The notes under the pieces: model-generated
The model's input: the letters and a program-made list of their open reading frames with translations, nothing else
What the model was told of the DNA's origin: nothing
Database searches by the model: none
In this document: in pieces, positions 55,896 through 64,000 of the stretch
How positions within the stretch are numbered: the first letter of the stretch is position 1
How the letters are laid out: every line of letters begins with the position of its first letter
Origin: Acidobacteriota bacterium
Lineage (GTDB): Bacteria > Acidobacteriota > Terriglobia > Acidiferrales > UBA7541
Reading direction: 5' to 3'
Assembly: GCA_003225295.1 (NCBI GenBank)
Contig: QHYZ01000050.1
Location: 62,001-126,000, forward strand
DNA length: 64,000 bases
Program-made: the position numbers and the translations under genes

Positions 55896-57299
55896 CTACG
55901 CACCTTTGTGCTTGCTTTCATTTCCTGCAAGGGCTTCATCTTCGGCGAGTATGCGGTATAGAGTAGTGCGGCCTATCCCCAGGATTTCCGCAGCTTGAGC
56001 CTTGTTGTCCTTGACGACTTTGAGAACGTGTTGGACATGCTGACGCTGAACTTCCTCGAGTGAACGGAGATCGGGATCCAAGTCGCCGATGTTTGATTGC
56101 TCGACCCGCATCATTTCCGGAAGGTCTCGAACATCGATTACATCTCCTTGCGCCATCATGCTGGCATGAGCGAGGACGTTTTCCAGTTCACGTACATTCC
56201 CCGGCCAGGAATGTCGAGCCAAAAGTATCTGAGTCTTTCGCGTAATTCCGCGAATTGGCTTATTGTATTGTGCTGCGAAACGCTCCAGAAAATGACGTTC
56301 GAGCAAGGGCAAATCCTCTCGGCGCCGGGACAATCGCGGCAACTTGATTTCGACGGGGGAAATTCGATAGTAGAGATCCTCTCTAAACTTCTTTTCTGTC
56401 ACCATCGCGCGCAGATCGCGATTGGTCGCGGTTACCACGTGCACATCAACCTCATGAAGCGCTGGGGATCCAACGCGTTGTACGACATGGTCCTGCAACA
56501 CTCGAAGGAGCTTGGCCTGAGTCGAGAGACTGGCATCCCCTATTTCATCCAAGAAAAGAGTGCCCCTATGTGCAAGCTCAAAATATCCCTTCTTGTCTTG
56601 GACCGCCCCCGTGAATGCTCCTTGCACGTGACCAAACACCTCGCTCTCGAACAAGGTTTCGACCATTGCTCCACAATTGCAAACCACAAAGGGTCCGGAA
56701 GGCACAGGACCAAGGCGATGGAGCGAGCGCGCCACCAACTCCTTCCCCGTTCCCGTATCTCCGCTAATCAAAATATTCCGAAAATGTGGAGCAACGCGTC
56801 GAATCCGATCAAATACTTCCAACATTAGAGGGCTCCAGCCTACGATTCCCTCAAACTGAAAAGCCTCCACGAGGTCACGACTAATTTGCGTAGCTTCACG
56901 CCGCTGACGAGCAATGTCCACGAACTTCCCCACCCGGCGTCGCAGCACTTCGACTGAAATTGGTTTATTCAAATAGTCGGCTGCACCCTTTTGGATGGCC
57001 TCAACTGCGGACTCCGTCGAGTATTCCCCGGTCAGGAGAATTACATTAATAGTGGGGTTCACCCTGACGATTTTGTCCAGGACTTCCAAGCCCCTGCAAG
57101 TGGGCATCATTAGTTCCAGCAGAACAATATCCGTGCGCACTCCCAAGGCCAAGTCCAATCCCTCCTCAGGATTGGCAGAAGTGACGATTTCCAGCCTGCT
57201 TTCGCTTAGCGCCTGGGTGAGGAAGTCAAGAAATTCCAAGTCGTCGTCAATTGCTACAATCCGGACTGGCGGATCGGCCTTCCCACTTTGAGAAACCAT
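55896..57299 (-). CDS. Sigma-54-dependent response regulator with Asp-to-Glu receiver
   Basis: 467 residues from ATG 57299, which has AGGAG 6 bases before it; a GTG or ATG at 57320 gives a 7-residue tail with no match. Receiver: RIVAIDDDLEF acidic pocket, Thr and Lys conserved (LLTGE, LNKPIS), but the phospho-acceptor is Glu62 (LLELMMP instead of LLDLMMP). AAA+ domain: GDTGTGKE, the sigma-54 contact GAFTGA, Walker B LFLDEIGD, ATNRDL, and NVRELENV; C-terminal Fis-type HTH (LEEVQRQHVQHVLKVVKDNK AQAAEILGIGRTTLY). With GAFTGA intact and Glu in place of Asp it may be permanently active (inference). Confidence 0.93.
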   Translation of the reverse strand: MVSQSGKADPPVRIVAIDDDLEFLDFLTQALSESRLEIVTSANPEEGLDLALGVRTDIVLLELMMPTCRGLEVLDKIVRVNPTINVILLTGEYSTESAVEAIQKGAADYLNKPISVEVLRRRVGKFVDIARQRREATQISRDLVEAFQFEGIVGWSPLMLEVFDRIRRVAPHFRNILISGDTGTGKELVARSLHRLGPVPSGPFVVCNCGAMVETLFESEVFGHVQGAFTGAVQDKKGYFELAHRGTLFLDEIGDASLSTQAKLLRVLQDHVVQRVGSPALHEVDVHVVTATNRDLRAMVTEKKFREDLYYRISPVEIKLPRLSRRREDLPLLERHFLERFAAQYNKPIRGITRKTQILLARHSWPGNVRELENVLAHASMMAQGDVIDVRDLPEMMRVEQSNIGDLDPDLRSLEEVQRQHVQHVLKVVKDNKAQAAEILGIGRTTLYRILAEDEALAGNESKHKGA

Positions 57300-58227
57300 T
57301 CTCGCTCCTAGTATCCCCAAGAGCCAGAGACGAGGTCATGCACTCATCAAGAACAATTCCCGCAACCCTCGTTGAAGTTCAGCGGGATCTGAATGTGCTT
57401 GGGACGCGAAGATTTCAGAAGTCCCAATCTCCACATGCGGTAGTATAAGCCGACACGGGTTCCATAGACAGTGTATATTCTAATTGGATACTCCTAGCCT
57501 GTGAATTCGATGGCGGCGATTCCCTTCTCGGGGAAAGGAAAATTCTAGCTTCCAAGAAAAACCGACCGTTGGTCGGCTGATTCAATCTCATCGGCATCGG
57601 AGAATTGCAGGGGAGTACTAACCAAAACCACTACGTATATTCTGGGATTGACACGATAACAAAAAGTAATAAAAAGGAATAAGGCAAACCTCTCTTGTGA
57701 GGGCCCAAGTCGGAACTGCCAGGAAGGGGCGCAGCTCCGTCAACCGGTTTCCCCCTCTTGAGAGGGAGGGGTCAGGGTGATCGGTCACCAGCCGGCCTGG
57801 CCATCAGAGAGGCACCGCGGGGTCCTTGGCATCCCTAGCAAGGACCCCGTCGCTGTCTGAGCAGAGGGAAGTAACTCTGTGGAAGCGCCTGAGTGCCAAC
57901 GTTCGGAACGCTAGGCAGTGCAGGCTGGACAGATGCTTAACCGTTGATTATGCAGTTGGGTCAGACATCTCAACGACAGTTAAGAAAGCAAGATACCGGA
58001 TTTACGCACGTAATTTGCAAAATGGTTGCAGATACTAGTCTCTTACATTTTGATTCCTATCCTCGAACTCTTAGAATGCACTGGTTATATTACATCTGCA
58101 GCTGGCTATGTACGTACTGTACGGTATTGCCGGGATATAATCGGCTGCCTATCATTTTAAGATAAGCAAGCTCTAAATGCTCCAATCCAGTGCGGCCGCT
58201 ATCGAACCATCGGGAGGCAAAACCAGG
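57300..58227. other. 928-base gene-poor region with strong inverted repeats
   Basis: Upstream of the sigma-54 activator and downstream end of the PatZ-like gene. The perfect inverted repeat GGGGTCCTTG (57819-57828) / CAAGGACCCC (57839-57848) with a 10-base loop, and CCCTCT-TG-AGAGGG (57753-57766) followed by AGGGG, are the main signals. Frames such as 57826-58038 have no ribosome binding site or motif and are rejected. No RNA gene recognised. Confidence 0.5.
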
Positions 58228-60954
58228 TTACAAGTCTAATTGGATCCGGAAACAAGTCGGGTCAGAAGTGCGCTTCACCAAGGCTCCGCCGTGCTGAGCG
58301 AGATGCCGGATGGCGCTGTGTTCCGAGTGAAAGTCCGCCATAATCCGCTTTATCTTTTCGGTTCGAGCGATGTCGACGAGCTTTTTGATCAGCTCGGTGC
58401 CCAAGCCTTGGTGTTGAAACCTGTCAGCAACGATGACGCCTATTTCCGCTTCTTCCGCTGATGGCGCGCGCGATAGCCGGGCCACAGCGGTGATGCAGCT
58501 ATTCCGCGTGTGCGCGTCCGTCAGCTCGGCAACGAGCGCCACTTCCCGGTCATAGTCAATGAAACACTTGCGGATGAGCCGTTCATGAGCAACCCGCGTG
58601 CTCAGCTGTGCCATATGAAAATAGCGCAAGTACACCGACTCTTCCGAGAGCGACTCGTGAAACCTCACCATCAAAGGCTCATCCTCGGGCCGGATCGGGC
58701 GAATGACGACTGCTGTTCCGTCCCTCATCTTCCAATGGGAAACATACTGGGACGGATACGGCCGAATCGCGGAACGCGGCAGGTCTTCATCCTTGATTTT
58801 CGGGTCAGCGAGAACCACGCGCGCATCCAGGGCCAGCAACTTATCGGAAGATATGACCAGGGGGTTGATATCAATTTCTGCAATCCGCGGCAGTTCGACC
58901 ACAAGCTCGCTGAAGGCAACTAGTCCTGCTTTGAGGGCTTCCAGGTTTACGGCTTTGCGGCCGCGAACTCCCTGAAGCGCAGCGTAGATTCTGGTGAGTT
59001 CCATGAGGCGCAGGGCCAACGTCATGTTCAGCGGCGGCAAAGCCAAGGCGCGATCGCGATATACCTCGACAAGTTGGCCGCCCGAACCGAACAAAATTAC
59101 CGGACCAAATACAGGGTCCACGTTGCTGCCGAGAATCAGTTCATAACTCTCCAGCCGCACCATCGGCTGAACCGTCACTCCCTGAAATGCTCCCTCGCCG
59201 GCCTTCGAGACCACTGACGACTGAATGGATCGAAATGCTTTTCGAACGGCAACCGCATTCGAAAGATCGAGCTCCACGCCGCCAACGTCCGTTTTATGCG
59301 TGATGGTCTCGGAATAGACTTTGAGTACGGCCGGGTAGCCAAACTCGGCCGCGTAGGCCACGGCCTGGTCTGCCGTTCGCGCCACGCGTGTTGGCACGCA
59401 GGGAATTCCGTACAGCGACAGCAGCTCTTTGGACTCGACTTCCGTCAGGAGCGTACGTCCGGTGGCTAACGTCCGGTCAACAAGCTTCTTCGCTTTCCGG
59501 ACCCGTGATCGCGAATCGGTCCCCGAGGCTGTCAGCGCGGGAGTCTCATATAAGGCGCGAAGATGACTCGAGTAGCTCCACATGTAATCGAAGGCGCGCG
59601 CCGCCGTATCGGGATATGCGAATGTCGGAATCCCCGCGGCGTTCAGGATCGCCTCGCCCTCGGCGACCGCTGGCCCACCCATCCAGCTTGCCAGCACTGG
59701 CTTGCCGCGCCCTTGTGCATAAGGGGCCAGGCGCCGGGCGACCTCCGCGGGATCCGTCATTCCTTGGGGAGCGAGGATCACCAAGAGCCCATCGCTGCCA
59801 GGATCGGCAATGGCGATCTCGACGGCTTTTCCATAGTGCTCCGCGCCTGCATCTCCAAGGATGTCGATGGGATTCGCGTGGCTCCAGTGAGAAGGGAGGA
59901 AGGCATTCAAGGCCCGTAGAGAGTCTTCGGACAGGGATGCCAGTTCCCCGCCATTGGGGATCAAGGCGTCCGTAGCCAGCACGCCCGGACCGCCAGCATT
60001 GGTCACAATTGTAAGCCGAGGTCCTCGCGGCCGGGGTTGCTTGCTTAAAACTTCCGCCATATAGAACAAGTCAGCGATGCTTTGCACGCGAAGCACACCG
60101 CACCGGCGAAGTGCGGCATCAAAGACATCATCACTGCCGGTCATGGCGCCGGTGTGCGATGAGGCAGCCTTCGAAGCGGCTTCAGTCCGACCAGCCTTGA
60201 TGACGATGATGGGTTTGCTCAATGTGACTTCTCGCGCAGCGGAGAGAAAGGAGCGTGCGTCGGCTACCGATTCGACGTATAGAAGAATACTTTTCGTTTG
60301 CGGGTCTTCACCATAGAAGGAAATCAGATCGCCCCAATCGACATCGAGCATGGAACCCGTGGACACGATCGCGCTGAAACCTACCTGTTCGCGCAAGCTC
60401 CAGTCCAGAACGGCGGTCAATAGCGCACCACTCTGGCTCAGAAAAGCGACGTTGCCAGTCCGTGCAAGATCGTGAGCAAATGTTGCGTTGAGCCCGATGG
60501 AAGGATTCATCATTCCAAGGCAATTGGGGCCAACCAACCGCATCGAACCACGGCGCAACTCCGCCTGAATCAGGCGCTCAAGCTCCACGCCTTCCGCGCC
60601 ACGCTCCTTGAAACCAGCGGAAATCACGATGGCCGAGCGTGCGCCCGCAGCCACACATTCGCGAACCACGCCGGGCACCGTGACCGCCGGCGTTGCAATA
60701 ACAGCGAGGTCGACCGGCTCCGGCAGCGTCGCCACGGTCGGATAGCACTTAACTCCCAGCAATTCGGAATGCTTGGGATTCACGGCAAATACCTGCCCGC
60801 GATAGGAGCTGTGAACAAGATTCTCGAGAATCGTCCGGCCCACACTCCCTTCGCGTTCCGTGGCGCCGACTACGGCAACGGTCGCCGGTGCGAAGAGACT
60901 TTCAAGAGCGGAGCGTGTACGACTCAAAGAACTGGCCACCATGGACGACGCCAT
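58228..60954 (-). CDS. PatZ-like acyl-CoA synthetase (ADP-forming)/GNAT acetyltransferase fusion
   Basis: 908 residues from ATG 60954, with GGGG 7 bases before it. Order: CoA-binding domain (about 18-120, [19 protein letters not shown]), succinyl-CoA ligase-like flavodoxin domains with the phospho-His in [12 protein letters not shown] (near 266), ATP-grasp (about 490-700, [17 protein letters not shown]-type start), and a GNAT domain (about 740-908, [11 protein letters not shown] as acetyl-CoA loop). The architecture is that of the protein lysine acetyltransferase PatZ/YfiQ, which acetylates and silences acetyl-CoA synthetase; related enzymes are real ADP-forming synthetases. Lies 124 bases after the double USP gene on the same strand. 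Confidence 0.92.
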   Translation of the reverse strand: MASSMVASSLSRTRSALESLFAPATVAVVGATEREGSVGRTILENLVHSSYRGQVFAVNPKHSELLGVKCYPTVATLPEPVDLAVIATPAVTVPGVVRECVAAGARSAIVISAGFKERGAEGVELERLIQAELRRGSMRLVGPNCLGMMNPSIGLNATFAHDLARTGNVAFLSQSGALLTAVLDWSLREQVGFSAIVSTGSMLDVDWGDLISFYGEDPQTKSILLYVESVADARSFLSAAREVTLSKPIIVIKAGRTEAASKAASSHTGAMTGSDDVFDAALRRCGVLRVQSIADLFYMAEVLSKQPRPRGPRLTIVTNAGGPGVLATDALIPNGGELASLSEDSLRALNAFLPSHWSHANPIDILGDAGAEHYGKAVEIAIADPGSDGLLVILAPQGMTDPAEVARRLAPYAQGRGKPVLASWMGGPAVAEGEAILNAAGIPTFAYPDTAARAFDYMWSYSSHLRALYETPALTASGTDSRSRVRKAKKLVDRTLATGRTLLTEVESKELLSLYGIPCVPTRVARTADQAVAYAAEFGYPAVLKVYSETITHKTDVGGVELDLSNAVAVRKAFRSIQSSVVSKAGEGAFQGVTVQPMVRLESYELILGSNVDPVFGPVILFGSGGQLVEVYRDRALALPPLNMTLALRLMELTRIYAALQGVRGRKAVNLEALKAGLVAFSELVVELPRIAEIDINPLVISSDKLLALDARVVLADPKIKDEDLPRSAIRPYPSQYVSHWKMRDGTAVVIRPIRPEDEPLMVRFHESLSEESVYLRYFHMAQLSTRVAHERLIRKCFIDYDREVALVAELTDAHTRNSCITAVARLSRAPSAEEAEIGVIVADRFQHQGLGTELIKKLVDIARTEKIKRIMADFHSEHSAIRHLAQHGGALVKRTSDPTCFRIQLDL

Positions 60955-61078
60955 AATTATCCCCACCCCACGAGGTTCTTTCTCTACGCCTATAGTGCAT
61001 CAGACTACACGAATTGATTGACAGCGGTGCAAAACGAATCGCAACTTCCGCAGCTCGGACCTGCCAATCTAACTCTAT

Positions 61079-61978
61079 TCAGCCCCGGACGGTCAGCACC
61101 GGACAGGTGGCGCGTGCCACGACCTTGTGGGCTATGGTGCGCTCGAGATGCGTGGCTGCCCCCAGGTGCCCGGCAGCGTCGCGCACTCCCAACACGATCA
61201 GATCGGCTTCGAGTTCCATGGTAGCTTCGAGAATTCGCTCCGCGGGGTTTCCGAAACGCACGGTAGCCTCGGGACGACACCACAGCTCCGCCTCCGGGGC
61301 AATCAACTCGTAGAGCTGATGCATCACATTGGCCACTGAGTCTTGCGGGGTCCTCTTCCTCATCTTGGAATCTGGGTCAGGCATCACGTGCAGAAGCACG
61401 AGTCGCGCTTGATTCTCCTGGGCCATGGAAATGGCGTACGGCGCTGCCGCCTGCGCTTCCTTCGTGAAATCGGTTGCAAACAGCACGCGACGAAATTGGC
61501 CCCGGCTATGAAAGCCTTTTCTTACGGACGGACCAATCGTGAGAACCGGAACACCGGCTCGCCTGAAGATTTCTTCCGCTACGGAACCGAGCAACAGCTT
61601 CATAGCGCCGGTGCGTCCATGCGTACCCAAAATCACCAAGTCAACCTCACACTCGCTCAATGCCTGCTCCACTGGCGACCAAACCGACTCGGCCCGGACA
61701 AGCATGGTCTCGTGAGGCACTCCAACGAGCTGTGCGTCAACTCGTTGCATTCCCGCTTGCGCGCCTTCCTCCAATCCCTCGATAGCGGCCGCAGCTAACT
61801 CCGGGGTAGCGTAAGCCAATGAGACTGGAGTCAGCACATGCATGGCGTACACCTTGGACTCATACTCGCGGGCAATGGCTATCGCAAAGGGAACTGCGAG
61901 TTCAGATGGCTCAGAAAAATCCGTCAAAAGCAGGATGTTTTTCAGGGCCAGTCGTACTCCCGTCTCGATGGCGCTCAT
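61079..61978 (-). CDS. Tandem universal stress protein
   Basis: 299 residues from ATG 61978, with AGGTGG just before; a longer frame to 62092 has no ribosome binding site. Two UspA folds: first NILLLTDFSEPSELAVPFA with ATP loop GTHGRTGAMKLLLGSVAEEIF, second FRRVLFATDFTKEAQAAAPYA with GVRDAAGHLGAATHLERTIAHKV. The GxxGxG-(9)-G(S/T) nucleotide site is clear in the first copy; in the second it is altered (ATHLERT). Upstream neighbour of the PatZ-like gene; a link to acetylation control is inference. Confidence 0.92.
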   Translation of the reverse strand: MSAIETGVRLALKNILLLTDFSEPSELAVPFAIAIAREYESKVYAMHVLTPVSLAYATPELAAAAIEGLEEGAQAGMQRVDAQLVGVPHETMLVRAESVWSPVEQALSECEVDLVILGTHGRTGAMKLLLGSVAEEIFRRAGVPVLTIGPSVRKGFHSRGQFRRVLFATDFTKEAQAAAPYAISMAQENQARLVLLHVMPDPDSKMRKRTPQDSVANVMHQLYELIAPEAELWCRPEATVRFGNPAERILEATMELEADLIVLGVRDAAGHLGAATHLERTIAHKVVARATCPVLTVRG

Positions 61979-62256
61979 GATCCACCTCGTGGTTCGCAGA
62001 GTACGGCAAAGCAAGAACGACATTCCGTGATTTCGGTTACCTGAACCTGTGACCGTGGTCACAGAATGGTGTGGCCTCTGACTTCGAATCATCTGTCAAA
62101 CACGCAAGGCCAACCGAAGACTGGTCCAGGCGGGTTATGCGCTTATCATTGCTACCGAATGCGGACCCCGACAACTCCGTGCACCAGCAGGCTTTGCCAG
62201 GAGTGTTCAATCTTGGAAAGGCGTGCTCACATCCGGGAGGTCGCAATGAAATACCT

Positions 62257-63624
62257 CTATTCCACGAGTTGGAGGTTTAAGGCGATGCGCACGCCGTTCA
62301 CCAAGATGAAACTCTGATCGAGTAATTGCTGGTTCGTAATCTCGGCGTTGACGAATTGCTTGAGAGCAGTTCGCGGACAGATAAATTCAATCGCTTCGGA
62401 AGTGCCTTTCGCGCCAGGGGAAAGTTTGTTCAGAACGGAAAAGTCAAAGAGCTGGAATTCCAAATCAGGCGAGATTTTATCTGCTAGATCCTTGAGTTGA
62501 GGGGCCAGAAATAGGTCAAAGCTCTGTGCGGCCCGCTTGTAGATGGAGCCTTTCATGGGCCCGAACTGGATGGAATTTCGCAAGGTCATCTGGAGTGCGA
62601 TCTGCTCGCGGAAAATCACGAAAGTAGGCAGGGCGTAATCGACAAAATGAAATTTCGTTTTACCCTCCTTAGCGAGAATGGCAAGTTGCGATTGATACTT
62701 TTCGCCTAGGCGGTTTGCGTCAGCCTGCGTGGGCGGAGCGCTCGCCGGTTGTGGATCTGCAGCCTTGGATGAAGGGGGACCTGGACTGGCGGTTGCGGAA
62801 AAGGCATCCGCTGGGGCCGGTTCAACCGGAGACACGGATGGCCGCGAGAGCTTTGATTGGAGTAAGGAAGAGCGACCCGCTTCAGTCGAAGAACGCGCCG
62901 TAGAAGTTGCATCCGGTTTAGCAGGGAGGGACCGCGCCAACGCCTGAACGTTGAGAGGATCTCGTTCCGATAGCGAAAGGCCAAACTCGGTTCCACTGAC
63001 ATAAACTTTCGAACGATTCACAATTTCCTGGCGCTCGGGATCCGTTGAGGCGCCCGACAGCGTCCAGGCGTCGTCGCGATCGAGCACGACTACGAGGATT
63101 TCTTTTCCTTCATAGTCGTAGCCGCGATCCCGTGTGCGGACGTGCTGAGAAATTTCAAAACCGAAGCCACTGCACGCCAAGTCTTGGGGCAGAGATGCAG
63201 TCATCAAATCCAGGATAGGAAGGAGTACGGCGCGAAACGTACTGGCAGCGCGTTCGTTTTGCGTGAAACGAGCGGCGTCATAGGCAGCATTGTAATTTCC
63301 AGTCAATTTCAGAATCACGTGATCTTGAAAACGGACGAACTCCAGGCCGCGTGAGTCGGCCTCCGCTTGCTGCGCCGGATCGAGGCCAACAAACCGGCTG
63401 AGATAGAAAGGGAAGGGGAATTTCGTCTTGGCGATCGATTGATTGAGAGTCTTCAACTGCTGGAAATACGATTCTTCGAGTGCCTTGAGATCGGGATTCA
63501 GGATTTCAGACGGGCTCACTTGTGCTGACACAGGTGGCATGGAAAAACTCAGCGCCAGTCCGGTTGCCAAGAAAAATGTTCTGCGACTGAAGCGGAAAGA
63601 TAGCCTGAGTTTCAGTTGTCGCAC
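62257..63624 (-). CDS. Exported protein with two copies of an unnamed domain; cytochrome c partner
   Basis: 455 residues from GTG 63624, with AGAGG 9 bases before. Tat-like leader (SRRTFFLATGLALSFSMPPVSA, cleavage after about residue 34). Two similar modules: A at about 52-220 and B at about 306-455, joined by a Pro/Ser/Ala linker (221-305). Shared features: KTKF at 66-69 and 322-325, GLEFVRFQDHVIL versus ALPTFVIFREQIAL, DLACSGFGFEIS versus DLEFQLFDFSVL, and VYVSGTEFGLSLSE versus ILVNGVRIALNLQL. No family recognised. Starts 11 bases after the stop of the cytochrome c gene, so an operon. The linker and leader imply a periplasmic or surface role; electron-transfer association is inference. Confidence 0.75.
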   Translation of the reverse strand: MRQLKLRLSFRFSRRTFFLATGLALSFSMPPVSAQVSPSEILNPDLKALEESYFQQLKTLNQSIAKTKFPFPFYLSRFVGLDPAQQAEADSRGLEFVRFQDHVILKLTGNYNAAYDAARFTQNERAASTFRAVLLPILDLMTASLPQDLACSGFGFEISQHVRTRDRGYDYEGKEILVVVLDRDDAWTLSGASTDPERQEIVNRSKVYVSGTEFGLSLSERDPLNVQALARSLPAKPDATSTARSSTEAGRSSLLQSKLSRPSVSPVEPAPADAFSATASPGPPSSKAADPQPASAPPTQADANRLGEKYQSQLAILAKEGKTKFHFVDYALPTFVIFREQIALQMTLRNSIQFGPMKGSIYKRAAQSFDLFLAPQLKDLADKISPDLEFQLFDFSVLNKLSPGAKGTSEAIEFICPRTALKQFVNAEITNQQLLDQSFILVNGVRIALNLQLVE

Positions 63625-63635
63625 GAGGGCACCTC

Positions 63636-64000
63636 TTATTTGGCCGAATATTGTGACCCGGCTCGCGCCGGGGGTTGATAGGACGGCTGGGCGATGGCCC
63701 GAGCGAAGGCAATCACCGAGCGGATTTCCCCTGTCGAGAGCATACGTCCGTATGGCGGCATCATCGCCGACTTGCCCATCGCCGTGCCACCGAGTGTAAC
63801 GATATTGAGCATGTACTCGTCGCTTTCCGCGTTCAGCGTTGCACCGTCGTTCAGCAAGGGTGGAACAGGCGTCAGGTTTGAACGATTCGATGGACCGGCA
63901 GGCGTGGCGTCTGCGTGGCACCAGACACACTGTTGGTAAAAAATGCGTTTCCCTTGCGCTTGTTCATAACTCAGGGGAATGACGTGCTGTGCATCGGTCC
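63636..64000 (-). CDS. c-type cytochrome, C-terminal part (partial at right edge)
   Basis: At least 121 residues; the frame is open to the right edge. Heme-binding CVWCH (about residue 26 from the edge) and the distal Met in KSAMMPPYGRML, with MLSTGEIRSVIAFARAIA as the closing helix, define a mono-heme class I-like cytochrome c. The TAA stop is 11 bases before the next gene. The missing N-terminus should carry a signal peptide. It and the two-domain protein may be parts of a periplasmic electron-transfer system. Confidence 0.88.
   Translation of the reverse strand, partial: TDAQHVIPLSYEQAQGKRIFYQQCVWCHADATPAGPSNRSNLTPVPPLLNDGATLNAESDEYMLNIVTLGGTAMGKSAMMPPYGRMLSTGEIRSVIAFARAIAQPSYQPPARAGSQYSAK

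Overview
The window is about 64 kb of GC-rich bacterial chromosome. It most likely comes from an acidobacterium (Acidobacteriota, Terriglobia-like). The evidence is indirect: two orphan MacB/FtsX permeases of the acidobacterial duplicated type, a Ser/Thr kinase fused to TPRs, a DUF6599-like secreted protein, a CPBP protease and DinB proteins. There is no rRNA, tRNA, CRISPR array or intact prophage.

Layout. 0-13 kb is housekeeping and cell-surface: the end of an ABC permease, CutA, a GH13 glycosidase, phosphohexomutase overlapping an FtsB-like divisome gene, a DUF1624 acyltransferase, a full-length orphan permease, a CPBP protease, DinB, ThiG and a long-chain acyl-CoA ligase. 13.5-14.2 kb holds a ribbon-helix-helix/PIN toxin-antitoxin pair whose promoter is overlaid by a palindrome. 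14.4-27.4 kb is a one-carbon block: HutU, HutI and a fused formiminotransferase-cyclodeaminase (histidine carbon to methenyl-THF), then GcvT, GcvH, GcvPA and GcvPB (glycine to methylene-THF). Between them lie a secreted protein, a convergent zinc-ribbon/RsbW-like pair and a small inverted-repeat element.

27.5-36 kb: SulP transporter with an in-frame stop near the 5' end, secreted phosphodiesterase, M48 peptidase, then two tandem paralogous single-ring AAA+ unfoldases, each with its own terminator; the upstream one follows a small gene behind a palindromic operator. 36-52 kb: alkyltransferase-like protein, ABC-2 exporter, IlvE, kinase-TPR, aquaporin, PilT, RecX, AlaS, lytic transglycosylase, AMIN amidase, DUF6599-like protein. 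52-58 kb: Tat-exported sugar isomerase-like protein, a GGDEF response regulator and a sigma-54 activator whose phospho-acceptor Asp is Glu, separated by unusually long gene-poor DNA. 58-64 kb, all minus strand: cytochrome c (runs off the right edge), a secreted protein with two copies of an unnamed domain, a double universal stress protein and a PatZ-like acyl-CoA synthetase/acetyltransferase.

Many promoters show an extended -10 (TGC-TAnnAT) and several -10 boxes lie 7-10 bases before the start codon, suggesting frequent leaderless or short-leader transcripts. The most interesting candidates are the duplicated D2-only AAA+ locus, the Asp-to-Glu sigma-54 activator, the autoregulated leaderless toxin-antitoxin operon, the previously easy-to-miss 59-residue zinc ribbon overlapping an anti-sigma-like gene, and the two-domain secreted partner of the cytochrome c.
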